Made by a program: the position numbers and the translations under genes. 32,385 nt of DNA from an uncultured Thermoleophilia bacterium. Its GTDB lineage: Bacteria > Actinomycetota > Thermoleophilia > UBA2241. Below, piece by piece: positions 15,029 through 23,450 of this stretch; within the stretch, counting starts at the first letter, position 1, and the number at the start of each line of letters is the position of its first letter. The stretch is from the NCBI GenBank assembly GCA_903927755.1, contig CAIYOD010000087.1:1-32385 (forward strand), read 5' to 3'. Under the pieces are notes generated by a model. That model was given only the letters and a program-made list of their open reading frames with translations, was not told the DNA's origin and ran no database searches.

Positions 15029-16243
15029 TCACACGTCCGCCCGCGCCCGGGGCGCGCGCGTCAGGATCTGCTTCGCCACCATGCCGGCGTTGAGCAGGCC
15101 CGGCAGCGGGTCGTCTACCGCGTGCAGGCCGTCCATGCGCGTGCCGCGCAGCGAGCGCACGTACTCGGGAGCGCTGCGCTGGCGCTTGGCGATCTCCAGG
15201 AGCGCCAGCGGCACGTCCTTGTTGGCGACGATCCACTTGACGCCATCCCGCTGGCGGCGGGCGATGTACGGGTCGCCGATCGCGTCCCGGTACGCCGCGT
15301 AGGAGAGGTTCACGCCGCAGCGCGCGGCCAACCCGTGCCACTTCCAGTGCCGGGCGTTGACCTCCATGAGGCAGAAGCGCCCGTCTCGCGGATCGCGCTT
15401 GAACTCCACCTGGCTGACGCCGTGGAAGCGGAGCTCCTGCTGGAGCCGCAGGGCGGCGTCCGCGAGCTTGTCGTCCCAGCGGCTCACGCCGGCGAGGCAG
15501 CTGCCGCCGGCGTGCGGGTACTGGCGCAGCTTGTGGCCGGTGAAGACGGCCAGAGGCCGGGACTCGGCGTCGAGGTAGGAGCCGACGGTCCAGAGCTCGT
15601 CCTCCCCGCCGGGGATGCGCTCCTGCAGGATCAGCACGCCGAGGTCGTCGACCTTGTCGTAGATGCGTTGCAGCTCGGCCGGAGTCTCGACGTCGAGGAT
15701 ATGGCGGTGGAAGCGGAGCTTGAACGCCAGCGACTCGACCGGCTTGAGCACCGCCGGGAAGCGGATCTCGCCCGCCGCGGCCTCGAGCTCCGCGCCGGAG
15801 CTGACGAAGACGGTCTTCGGCGTGTCGACGCCGGCGCGCCAGGCTGCCTCCATCTGGGCGCGCTTGTCGTGCACCTTGGCCATCACGTCCCAGCGTGAGA
15901 AGGGCACGATGTACCACGGCGCGAGCCGCTCGGCGTGGCGCGAGAGCGGCCAGATGAACTCGTCGTGGCTGGGGAAGACGACGGCGCGCTGCGGCAGCTC
16001 GGCGCCGAGGGTCTCCAGCGAGGCGAGGAACGCCTCTTCGTCGTCGAGCGGGCTCGGGCAGACGCGCCCGGCGGCGTAGCGCGAGCGCAGGCCGATGGCC
16101 GCCGGGTCTGGGTCGAGCGCGAGCATCGGCACGCCATGCCGGCCGAGATCGCGCACGACGTCGAGGCCGCAGGAGTAGCTCACCTGGAAGACCGCGGCGG
16201 GAGGCCTGGTCACCGCCGCCGAGAGGAAACGGTCGAACCTCAC
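15029..16243 (-). CDS. ATP-grasp carboxylate-amine ligase-like protein, second of a tandem pair
   Basis: 404 residues. The GTG at 16243 overlaps the stop of its paralogue (GTGA). It aligns with the upstream protein without gaps over at least the first 330 residues. Features are an N-terminal Rossmann-like domain (VFQVSYSCGLDVVRDL), an identical block from H125 to V147, the ATP-grasp strand FPAVLKPVES (162-171), LQERIPGG and the metal-binding region LMEVNARHW (292-300). The layout is close to ligases of the D-aspartate ligase/carboxylate-amine type, which form amides through an acyl phosphate. In a polysaccharide cluster the likely job is to attach an amino acid or other amine or acid to a glycan precursor (inference). 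The C-terminus diverges from the paralogue. Confidence 0.83.
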   Translation of the reverse strand: MRFDRFLSAAVTRPPAAVFQVSYSCGLDVVRDLGRHGVPMLALDPDPAAIGLRSRYAAGRVCPSPLDDEEAFLASLETLGAELPQRAVVFPSHDEFIWPLSRHAERLAPWYIVPFSRWDVMAKVHDKRAQMEAAWRAGVDTPKTVFVSSGAELEAAAGEIRFPAVLKPVESLAFKLRFHRHILDVETPAELQRIYDKVDDLGVLILQERIPGGEDELWTVGSYLDAESRPLAVFTGHKLRQYPHAGGSCLAGVSRWDDKLADAALRLQQELRFHGVSQVEFKRDPRDGRFCLMEVNARHWKWHGLAARCGVNLSYAAYRDAIGDPYIARRQRDGVKWIVANKDVPLALLEIAKRQRSAPEYVRSLRGTRMDGLHAVDDPLPGLLNAGMVAKQILTRAPRARADV

Positions 16244-17460
16244 AGCGACTCTCCCTCGGCCGGCTTGCCGCCGCGCGTCACGATGTTCCTGACTTGACGC
16301 GCGGTGAGCAGCGCGCCGGGGAAGGGGTCGCGGAGCGAGTACAGCCCGTCGACGCGCACGCCGCGGTAGCTCTTGAGCCAGGGCAGCAGCTTCTCCTCGC
16401 CCCGGCGCCAGCGGGAGAACGCATCGCGCGCGTCGGTGAGCGAAACGACCCACTTGAGGCCGTCGACCTGGCGGGCCGAGATGTACGGCTCGCCGATCGC
16501 GTCGCGATAGGCGGCGAGCGACAGATTGACGCCGCAGGCGGTGCCGAGCGAGTGCCACATCCAGTGCCGCGCGTTGACCTCCATGAGGCGGTAGCGGCCG
16601 TCGCGCGGGTCGCGCTTGAACTCGACCTGGCTGACGCCGTGGTACCCGAGCTCGCCCAGCAGGCGGAGCCCCGCCTCCGCGAGCTCGGGCACCCACTTGC
16701 TGACCGCCATGCTCACGTGGCCGAAGCGCGGCGGGTGCTGGCGCAGCTTGTGGCCGGTGAACACGGCGAGCGACCGGCTCTGCGCGTCGAGGTACGAGCC
16801 CAGCGTGTAGAGCTCCTCGTCGCCGCCGGGGACGATGTCCTGGAGCATCAGGGTGCCGCAGTCGTCCACCTTCGCGTAGGTCTCGCGGAGCTCGTCGGCG
16901 GAGCCGATCTCGAGCACGTGCCGGCGAAAGCGCGTCTTGAAGGCGAGCGACTCGACCGGCTTGAAGATGCACGGAAAGCCGATCTCCTCCGCGCCGCGCT
17001 CGAGGTCCGCGGCGGAATCGACGAACACCGTCTTCGGCGTGTCGACGCCCGCGCGCCAAGCTGCCTCCATCTGAGCGCGCTTGTCGTGCAGGCGCTGCAT
17101 CGTCTCCCAGCGGGAGAACGGGATCAGGTAGTACGGCTCCAGCCGCTCCGCGTGCCGGGAGATGGGCCAGATGTACTGGTCGTGCGTGGGGAACAGGACG
17201 CCCTTGCGCGGCAGGCGCCGGCCGAGATCCTCGAGGAACGAGACGAACGCCTCTTCATCCTGCGCCGGGTCGGGGCAGACCATGCCGGCGGCGAGCCGGG
17301 AGCGCAGGCCCAGGGCGCGCGGGTTCGCGTCCAGGGCGAGCAGCGGCACATCCTCGGCCGAGAGGTCGCGGATGATGTCGAGGCCGTTGGCCCAGGAGAC
17401 CTGGAAGACGAGCGCCGGATGGCGTTCGGCGGCTCGCGCGTGAAACGTGTCTAGGCGCAC
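16240..17460 (-). CDS. ATP-grasp carboxylate-amine ligase-like protein, first of a tandem pair
   Basis: 406 residues. The start is GTG at 17460 with AAGGA 7 nt upstream; it aligns residue for residue with the paralogue's start, so a longer N-terminal frame was rejected. Domains are an N-terminal Rossmann-like segment (VFQVSWANGLDIIRDL), a central ATP-binding part with FPCIFKPVES (162-171) and LQDIVPGG, and a metal site LMEVNARHW (292-300). GVSQVEFKRDPRDGR (275-289) and the block 125-147 are identical to the paralogue. At DNA level the 125-147 segment differs mostly at third positions, consistent with an older duplication kept under selection. The two may act on successive residues of the same glycan or use different amines. 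Confidence 0.84.
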   Translation of the reverse strand: MRLDTFHARAAERHPALVFQVSWANGLDIIRDLSAEDVPLLALDANPRALGLRSRLAAGMVCPDPAQDEEAFVSFLEDLGRRLPRKGVLFPTHDQYIWPISRHAERLEPYYLIPFSRWETMQRLHDKRAQMEAAWRAGVDTPKTVFVDSAADLERGAEEIGFPCIFKPVESLAFKTRFRRHVLEIGSADELRETYAKVDDCGTLMLQDIVPGGDEELYTLGSYLDAQSRSLAVFTGHKLRQHPPRFGHVSMAVSKWVPELAEAGLRLLGELGYHGVSQVEFKRDPRDGRYRLMEVNARHWMWHSLGTACGVNLSLAAYRDAIGEPYISARQVDGLKWVVSLTDARDAFSRWRRGEEKLLPWLKSYRGVRVDGLYSLRDPFPGALLTARQVRNIVTRGGKPAEGESL

Positions 17461-17470
17461 ATGCGTCCTT

Positions 17471-18646
17471 TCAGGGTGCGGAGGCGAGGACGCTCTCGTA
17501 CACACCGAGCGTCAGCTTCGCGTTGCGTGCCCAGCTCAGCTCGAGGGCGGCGGCGCGTCCGGCTTCGCCGATCGCCGCCGCCTTCGCCGGGTCGTCGAGC
17601 ACCCCCGCGATGATACTCGCCAGCGCGTCGGGCGAGCGAACCGGGACCAGGTAGCCGCTCTCGCCGTCGGTGATGAAGTCTTCCGGACCTTCGCCCTTGC
17701 CGGCGATCACAGGCGTGCCCTGGGCCATCGCCTCCGTGTAGACGAGCCCGAACGCCTCGTCCCAGCTCGGGAGGGCGACAAGCTGCGCGCGCGCCATGAG
17801 CGCGAGCACGCGCGCGTGCGGCACGCGGCCGAGGAAGTGCACCGTGTCGGCGACGCCCTCCTCCGCCGCCTGCGCCTCGAGGGAGCCGCGGAGCGGTCCG
17901 TCACCGGCGATGGCGAGGTGGACGGTGCGGCCCTCGCGGCGCAGCCGCCCGAGGGCCGCGACCAGGTCGCGGATGCCCTTGCGCTCGATCAGGTAGCCGA
18001 CGGTCAGGACGAGCGGTTCGCCGGGCAGGTAGTCGTCCGCCGGCTCGACGGTCGTGCCGAGGCCCGTCGTGCCGTTGAGCACGACCGTCAGCTTGTCCTC
18101 CGGCACGACGCCGTCCAGCAGGCCGGCGACGGCGCTCGAGTTGGCCATCACGGCGTCGGCGGCGCCGAGCACGTCCTTGGCGCGGCGCTCCACGGCGCCG
18201 CCCATGCGGAAGTGCTGGTACACGTCGGCGCCGTGCACGGTCACCACCCAGGGCACGCGCAGGTCGGCCGCCAGGCGCTGCGCGAGCGCGCCGTCCGGCA
18301 GCGCCTGGTGCGCGTGGATGAGGTCCCACTCGCCGGCGGTCACCGACGGCAGCGAGCAGACGCTGCGGTAGGCGAGGTCGCCGAGGCGGTCGAACAGCAG
18401 GCGCTTCGGCGGCTGGACGACCCGGGGGTACTCGGCGGTGATGCCGTCGCGCACCGCCTCCCTGGGCTTCTCGCCGCGGCGGCGCTGGCGCTCGCTGCGC
18501 CAGAAGATCCGCGGCGCATACGGGGTCGGCGAGATGACGTGCGCCTCGACGCCGAGCTCGCGCAGCGCCAGCAGTTGCTCGTGGACGAACAAGTGCCTCT
18601 CGACACCGGGAGATGGATACAGATGCGAGATCACGAGGACGTTCAC
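17471..18646 (-). CDS. Glycosyltransferase family 4
   Basis: 391 residues from a GTG overlapping the ligase/polymerase stop (GTGA), with GGAGG 7 nt ahead; the longer open frame upstream is a shadow of that gene. Classic GT4 signs are VISHLYPSPGVERHLFVHEQ at the N-terminus, HAHQALPDG, VTVHGADVY, VGYLIERKGIRDL at the donor domain, and the retaining-enzyme E-x7-E motif in EAFGLVYTEAMAQGTPVIA. It should transfer a nucleotide-activated sugar to the growing lipid-linked repeat. The donor is unknown. It is coupled upstream to the O-antigen ligase gene and followed 10 nt later by an ATP-grasp gene. Confidence 0.9.
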   Translation of the reverse strand: MNVLVISHLYPSPGVERHLFVHEQLLALRELGVEAHVISPTPYAPRIFWRSERQRRRGEKPREAVRDGITAEYPRVVQPPKRLLFDRLGDLAYRSVCSLPSVTAGEWDLIHAHQALPDGALAQRLAADLRVPWVVTVHGADVYQHFRMGGAVERRAKDVLGAADAVMANSSAVAGLLDGVVPEDKLTVVLNGTTGLGTTVEPADDYLPGEPLVLTVGYLIERKGIRDLVAALGRLRREGRTVHLAIAGDGPLRGSLEAQAAEEGVADTVHFLGRVPHARVLALMARAQLVALPSWDEAFGLVYTEAMAQGTPVIAGKGEGPEDFITDGESGYLVPVRSPDALASIIAGVLDDPAKAAAIGEAGRAAALELSWARNAKLTLGVYESVLASAP

Positions 18647-20232
18647 GAGTGGGCCTCCGCAGTCGTGCTCGCAGCTGCGCCGCCCGCCTCCGCGTCCTTC
18701 GCCCGCTCCCGTGCCGCCAGTCTCGAGCGCGAGACCACGGCCAGCCCGAGGCCGTACAAGATCCACATGGGCGCGAAGCTGACGGAACTGCTCGGCCCCA
18801 CGGAACCGATCGTCCAGCCGAGCAGCGCCAGCCAGGTCCCACACGCCAGGTAGCGTGTCAGCCGGTCGGGGTCATGCCGGGCGACCGGCCACAACGCGAT
18901 CACCAGCAGCAGGAAGAAGACCAGGTGCAGCGCGAAGCCGACGAGCCCGCCGTCGGCGTAGGTCTCGAGCCACCAGTTGTGGAGGTTGCTGATGCCGAGC
19001 GCGTCGGTCCCCGAGCCGATGATGCCCTCGGCCTGCCCCGGGCCGGCGCCCACGAGCCAGGTGCCTCCGGCGATTTGCAGGCCGCGCTCGGTGAGGCTTG
19101 AGCGGATCGCGCCCGACCCCTTGTTGGCCTCCGCCTGGCTGAGCAAGGACTCCAGGCGGAACTGCCGCAGCATGTCGTTGGAGCTGTTGTTGAAGAGCAG
19201 CCAGCCGGCGGCGGCGACGAGCCCGACGATGACGAGTCCCATCACGAGTTTGCCGGTGCGGCTCGAGAGCTTCGGCCCCAGGTGCCAGAAGAGGACGACG
19301 GCAGCCAGCGACGAGATGCCGGCGGCGACCAGGCTGGAGCGTGAGCCGGTGCGCACGAACGCCGCGGCTCCCATGGCCATGAAGAGCAGGGTGAGCGTCA
19401 GCCAGCGCAGCTTCCGCGTGAAGAAGAACGCGCAGAGCATGAACGGCCAGCACATGACGATGTACGTGGCCAGGTCGTTCTGGTTGTGGAAGACGCTGGT
19501 GACCGCGTAGGTCTGCGAGGTGACCGTCGTGAGCAGGCGCGAGGTGGGCAGGCGGATCCCGAGCCGCGCCTCGAGGATGGTGAAGCCGACGACGAAGGCG
19601 TAGCCGAGGAGCATCGAGTAGCCGAACCAGATGAGGCGGCGGCGGGTCCCGCCGGCCGCCGCCGTCGCCAGCAGCACGGCGGCCATCGTCACGACGATGG
19701 CGATGTAGGTGAGCGCCGCCAGCTTGTCCGGCGCCCAGACCATGCCGAGCAGCAGCCAGGCGAACCACAGCACTGCCGGCAGGGCGAGGTCCTTGGCGGC
19801 GAACGGCATGGGGTCCCGGCGCACCACGAGGTAGCAGACGCCGGCGCCGATCACCACGGCGAGCACGATGCGGAAGAGGAACGCCTGCGGCACGGCCGGG
19901 AGCGCGAACGAGGGGCCGAGGAGCGCGAGCACCGGCAGCGAGACGAGCAGGGCGGTGAGCACGGCGCCCACGCTGGTGCGCGCGAGACGCCGGCGACCGA
20001 GGAGCACGGCCGCGCCCAGCGCGACCACCACCAGTAATCCGAGCGCCGCGAGAGGTTGGCGTGTCGCCGCCACGGCGATCGCCGCGGTGAGGACGGCGCC
20101 GCCGCCGAGCAGCGCGGCGTCGGCGGCGGTGAACCTGCCGCCGCCGGGCCCCGTGCCGGGCAGGTCGGCGCTCCGAGCGGGACTGCCGGTCCTGGGCCGG
20201 GCGTCGGCCGCGGAGGGGGAGCTGGAGGTCAT
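18643..20232 (-). CDS. O-antigen ligase/polymerase (Wzy/WaaL-like) membrane protein
   Basis: 529 residues with about a dozen hydrophobic helices and a disordered Ser/Pro/Gly-rich N-terminus (1-33). Signatures of the O-antigen ligase family are FHNQNDLATY (248-257), TGSRSS (295-300), GAGPGQ (395-400) and NLHNWWLETYADGGLVG (416-432), the last with the conserved histidine in the large loop. In a cluster with a flippase and a chain-length protein, polymerisation of repeats (Wzy role) is likelier than lipid A ligation. ATG at 20232; a TGG-TAGGAT box ends only 6 nt upstream, so its transcript may be leaderless. Confidence 0.87.
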   Translation of the reverse strand: MTSSSPSAADARPRTGSPARSADLPGTGPGGGRFTAADAALLGGGAVLTAAIAVAATRQPLAALGLLVVVALGAAVLLGRRRLARTSVGAVLTALLVSLPVLALLGPSFALPAVPQAFLFRIVLAVVIGAGVCYLVVRRDPMPFAAKDLALPAVLWFAWLLLGMVWAPDKLAALTYIAIVVTMAAVLLATAAAGGTRRRLIWFGYSMLLGYAFVVGFTILEARLGIRLPTSRLLTTVTSQTYAVTSVFHNQNDLATYIVMCWPFMLCAFFFTRKLRWLTLTLLFMAMGAAAFVRTGSRSSLVAAGISSLAAVVLFWHLGPKLSSRTGKLVMGLVIVGLVAAAGWLLFNNSSNDMLRQFRLESLLSQAEANKGSGAIRSSLTERGLQIAGGTWLVGAGPGQAEGIIGSGTDALGISNLHNWWLETYADGGLVGFALHLVFFLLLVIALWPVARHDPDRLTRYLACGTWLALLGWTIGSVGPSSSVSFAPMWILYGLGLAVVSRSRLAARERAKDAEAGGAAASTTAEAHS

Positions 20233-20238
20233 GCCCGA

Positions 20239-20247
20239 ATCCTACCA
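20239..20247 (-). promoter_or_regulatory. Candidate extended -10, leaderless promoter of the ligase/polymerase gene
   Basis: The site reads TGG-TAGGAT on the minus strand and ends 6 nt before the ATG. The 79-nt gap from the upstream GT gene contains it. Transcription would start at or next to the initiation codon. Confidence 0.45.
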
Positions 20248-20311
20248 GCGGTCTGCGCGGACCGGCGGGGTGAGGCCGACCGGAGGCTGTGCCCCGATAC
20301 CTTTGAAGGCA

Positions 20312-21574
20312 TCAAGAGGCAGTCTGGGGCGAGGGGGCCGGGTCGTCGAGATCCGGTGGCTCGTCGAGATGCGGCCGGTCGTCGGGATCGGCCACCCAGG
20401 GGTGCGCGGCCAGGCCGTCCAGGATGGCGGCGAGCTCGGTCGTGAGGTTGCCGAGCTCGTAGCGGCCGATGGCGGCGGGGTCGGCGACGGGCGCCCGCCC
20501 CTCGCGCACGGCCGTGACGAACGCCGCCAGCGGCTCCGCCATCGGCTCGTCGGGCAGCACGCACGTGCCGGCGCCGGTCTCGGCGAAGAGTCCACGGGCG
20601 GCGGAGCCGTCCGGCGAGATGGCGAAGATCGGCCGGCCGGCCTGCAGATACTCGAACACCTTGCTCGACATGCTCTCCGGCCGGCGCCCGTTGACCAGCA
20701 GCAGCGCGTCGGCGGCGCGCTGATAGCCGAGCGCCAGCGGCAGCGGCACGAGCGGCTTGACCCGCACGCGGTCGCCGAGGCCGAGCCGGTCGGCATCCGG
20801 GCGCACGCGGCTTTCGTCGACGCCCACGAACAGCGCCCTGACGTCCGCCGGCAGCGTCGCGAGTGCCTCGAGGAACGCCGCGACCTGCTGCTCGCGTCCG
20901 TACAGCCGGCCGGTGTGCACGATCCAGAAGCCATCGCCGAGCGAGACGTCCTCCGGCCGCTCGGCGTAGTCGAATCCGTTGGGGAGCACGTGGGCGCGGC
21001 CGGCCAGCCATGGGTGCCGCGCGACGAGGTCGTCGACGATCGGCCGGTTGACCGCGGTCACGGCGGCGGCCCGGCCGAGCGCCCACGCCTCGAGCTTCTC
21101 GTGCGAGGCTTTGTGCACCCGCGTCGGGTACTGCCGGAACTGGTACGTTGACCACGGGTCGCGATAGTCGGCGAGCCACGGCACGTCGGCGTGCTCCGAG
21201 AGCACGGCGGCCACGAGGTGGGCGCTCGCCCTCGGCGAGCTGCTCAGGATGACGTCGAACCGCTCGCGCTTGACGATCTCGCGGCCCTTCATGATCGCCG
21301 GCCCGACCCAGGCGAAGTAGGGGTCGGGCACCGCCACCCACCGGTTCACCTTCGTGCTCCGGCGGCCGCCGCCGAGCAGCTGCTTCGGCCAGGGCACCGC
21401 CGCCCGCGCCACGCGCACTTCCGGCGGCACGGCGGCCGGCCCGGTCGCCCGCGCCGTCAGCACCGACGGCTCCCAGCCCTCGTCGGGAAGGTGCCGCAGG
21501 AAGCGCACCACCCGGGTGGTGCCCGCGCTCGCCATCGGCGGGTAGGGATTCGCGATCACGAGCAGCTTCTTCAT
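20312..21574 (-). CDS. Glycosyltransferase family 4
   Basis: 420 residues. The ATG at 21574 overlaps the flippase stop by ATGA. The GT-B N-terminus is MKKLLVIANPYPPMASAGTT. DYRDPWSTYQF lies in the acceptor half, VHTGRLYGREQQ opens the donor half, and the sugar-nucleotide region has SMSSKVFEYLQAGRPIFAIS. This form (DYRDPW, SSKVFEY) is common in capsule and O-antigen transferases. The last 20 or so residues are acidic and proline-rich, probably disordered. A longer open frame that seems to fuse it to the flippase region is out of phase with the flippase and is not a real fusion. Confidence 0.88.
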   Translation of the reverse strand: MKKLLVIANPYPPMASAGTTRVVRFLRHLPDEGWEPSVLTARATGPAAVPPEVRVARAAVPWPKQLLGGGRRSTKVNRWVAVPDPYFAWVGPAIMKGREIVKRERFDVILSSSPRASAHLVAAVLSEHADVPWLADYRDPWSTYQFRQYPTRVHKASHEKLEAWALGRAAAVTAVNRPIVDDLVARHPWLAGRAHVLPNGFDYAERPEDVSLGDGFWIVHTGRLYGREQQVAAFLEALATLPADVRALFVGVDESRVRPDADRLGLGDRVRVKPLVPLPLALGYQRAADALLLVNGRRPESMSSKVFEYLQAGRPIFAISPDGSAARGLFAETGAGTCVLPDEPMAEPLAAFVTAVREGRAPVADPAAIGRYELGNLTTELAAILDGLAAHPWVADPDDRPHLDEPPDLDDPAPSPQTAS

Positions 21575-23280
21575 AGCGTGGTGCTCCCGCCTTCGGCGAT
21601 GTCGACTTCGGCCTCGATCTCCGTCTCTTCCAGCTCGGCCTCGAGGTCGTCCTCCGTCAGTTCGGCGGGTCCGGTCTCCAGACCCGCCACGCCGGCGCCG
21701 CCGGCGACTGCCGCAGCGGCCGTGGCCGCGGGCACGGCCGCTGCGTCCGTGATCGCCTCCGCCGGCGCGGCCCGGCGGCCCGTCAGCCGTCCCGGCAACG
21801 CCCGCAGCCTGGCGCGCTCTCCCGGAGTGAAGAACCGCGTCGCCCACAGCACGAGCGGGAACACGAGCAACGCCGGCGTCATCGCCAGCTCGCCGAGGAT
21901 GAGGTCCCCGAGGGGCTGGTCCACGCTGACGCCTGCCGCCAGCCCGATCGCCCAGGCGGCCCCGAGCGTGAGCGCCGCCGCCGCGCCGAGCGTGATCAGG
22001 CGGCGCCACTCGTACGGGATCGGGTAGTAGCGGTTGGAGATGAAGTAGACCAGGACGGCGAGGATGCCGAACCCGATGGTCGTTGTCCAGGCCGCCGCGT
22101 ACATGCCGTAGACCGGCACCAGCAGGAAGTTCAGCCCGATGTTCACGCCGGAGGCGACCAGCGTGATCACCGGGATCAGGCGGTTCTTCTTGGCGACGTT
22201 GGCGCCGATCCAGAAGATGAAGTAGAGGTTGTAGAGCGCCACCGAGAGGGTCAGCACGAACGTGGTGGGCCCGATCGACCAGAAGTCGTCGGCGAGCAGC
22301 ACGTGGATGACCACCGGCAGGTAGACGCCGATCAGGACGAGCAGCGCGGCGTTGAAGGCCATGAAGTACGTGGACGAGCGCGAGACCATGCGCTTGTGCT
22401 TCTCGGGCTCGTTCAGCTTCGCGTAGTGCCACTGCGGCCACGCCATTCGGAACGCCATGCCGACGATGTACAGCGGTTGCGAGAGCGAATTGGCCACCGT
22501 GTAGAGACCGACCACGGCGAGGCCCTGGTAGTGCTGCAGGAAGAAGCGGTCGCTGAGCTTGAGGAAGAAGAACGAGATGGCCGTGAACATCGCCGGGATG
22601 GCGAAGTTGAGCATGGCGCGCATCAGGCGCCTGTCCCAGAGGAGTCGGAGCCGCGGGACGTAGAACGGCATCGCGGCGAGGTTCAGCAGGATCGCCGTGA
22701 CGAGGTTGGCGCCCAGGTAGCCGGCCGGGCCCCAGTTGAAGACGGCGAGGAAGACGACCGCCATCGGCACCTGGATCAAGACCCGGGCGATGGTGAACGT
22801 CGTGAAGGTCCAGGGCCGGTGCTCCAGCCTCATCAGGGTGAACGGCAGGTCGCTCAGATTGGTGAAGAAGAGCGTCGCGACGCCGATGTCGAAGTAGATC
22901 GTGTAGCCGCTCCCGCCCATGATCAGGGACGAGATCTGGGGCATGAGGGCGATGAGGACGCCGAGCAGCACGGCCGGGTAGAGGCACTTCACGTAGAAGA
23001 CGTGGGTGATCACGTCGCTGCGGTGCTTCGGGCTCTTGTCGTCGAAGTAGAACCGCGTGAAGGCGACGTCGAAGCCCAGGGTGACGAAGACGTCCAGGAA
23101 CGTCGTCACGGTGACCACCATGCCGACGATGCCGTAGTCGCTCTTGGTGAGGAACGCGGTGAAGAGCGGCAGCATGAGCGCCGTCAGGAACTTCTGCAGC
23201 ATCCGGCCACCGCCGTAGATCACGGAGTCCTTCAGCAGCAGCGAGTACCCGTGGCTGCTCGGCTTCTTGCGTCGGCCCAT
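21571..23280 (-). CDS. Wzx-like polysaccharide flippase (MOP superfamily) with acidic C-tail
   Basis: 569 residues with 12-14 membrane helices from about residue 20. It is an oligosaccharide-lipid flippase by topology and by motifs such as LLKDSVIYGGGRMLQKFLTA, TLGFDVAFTRFYF, SDRFFLQHYQGLAVVGLYTVA and GVNIGLNFLLVPVYGMYAAA. It should move lipid-linked repeats across the membrane for the ligase/polymerase. I chose ATG 23280. An ATG at 23388 would add 36 residues rich in Gly, Pro and Arg, with codons less GC-biased than the gene body. After the last helix an Ala-rich linker leads to a strongly acidic tail (ELTEDDLEAELEETEIEAEV), unusual for this family and perhaps a protein-interaction site. Confidence 0.87.
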   Translation of the reverse strand: MGRRKKPSSHGYSLLLKDSVIYGGGRMLQKFLTALMLPLFTAFLTKSDYGIVGMVVTVTTFLDVFVTLGFDVAFTRFYFDDKSPKHRSDVITHVFYVKCLYPAVLLGVLIALMPQISSLIMGGSGYTIYFDIGVATLFFTNLSDLPFTLMRLEHRPWTFTTFTIARVLIQVPMAVVFLAVFNWGPAGYLGANLVTAILLNLAAMPFYVPRLRLLWDRRLMRAMLNFAIPAMFTAISFFFLKLSDRFFLQHYQGLAVVGLYTVANSLSQPLYIVGMAFRMAWPQWHYAKLNEPEKHKRMVSRSSTYFMAFNAALLVLIGVYLPVVIHVLLADDFWSIGPTTFVLTLSVALYNLYFIFWIGANVAKKNRLIPVITLVASGVNIGLNFLLVPVYGMYAAAWTTTIGFGILAVLVYFISNRYYPIPYEWRRLITLGAAAALTLGAAWAIGLAAGVSVDQPLGDLILGELAMTPALLVFPLVLWATRFFTPGERARLRALPGRLTGRRAAPAEAITDAAAVPAATAAAAVAGGAGVAGLETGPAELTEDDLEAELEETEIEAEVDIAEGGSTTL

Positions 23281-23378
23281 GCGCAGGCGGGCGAATGGGT
23301 TCGTGGTGCCTCCGGAGACTGGTGGATGCGGCCGGCCGCGGGGACGGCCGCCGGCCGCCGGATGCCGTGGTCCGCCGG

Positions 23379-23387
23379 ATTCTACCA
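23379..23387 (-). promoter_or_regulatory. Candidate extended -10 promoter of the polysaccharide cluster
   Basis: TGG-TAGAAT on the minus strand, about 100 nt upstream of the flippase ATG at 23280. It overlaps the alternative ATG at 23386-23388, which argues against that longer start. It stands at the head of the flippase-to-wzz series. Confidence 0.4.
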
Positions 23388-23450
23388 TCCGGCCTCGAGC
23401 CGGACTTCCTGACGCACGTACGGGAACGCCGCCCGCCAGCCGCGGGCCTG

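Noticed and set aside
15029-17059. Apparent 676-residue ATP-grasp protein
   Set aside because: The extra N-terminus is a frame-shifted reading of the upstream paralogue; the GTG at 16243 aligns with the start of that paralogue.
23281-23388. Longer flippase N-terminus from ATG 23388
   Set aside because: The 36 extra codons are Gly/Pro/Arg-rich with more A/T third positions than the gene body, and the ATG overlaps a promoter-like box.
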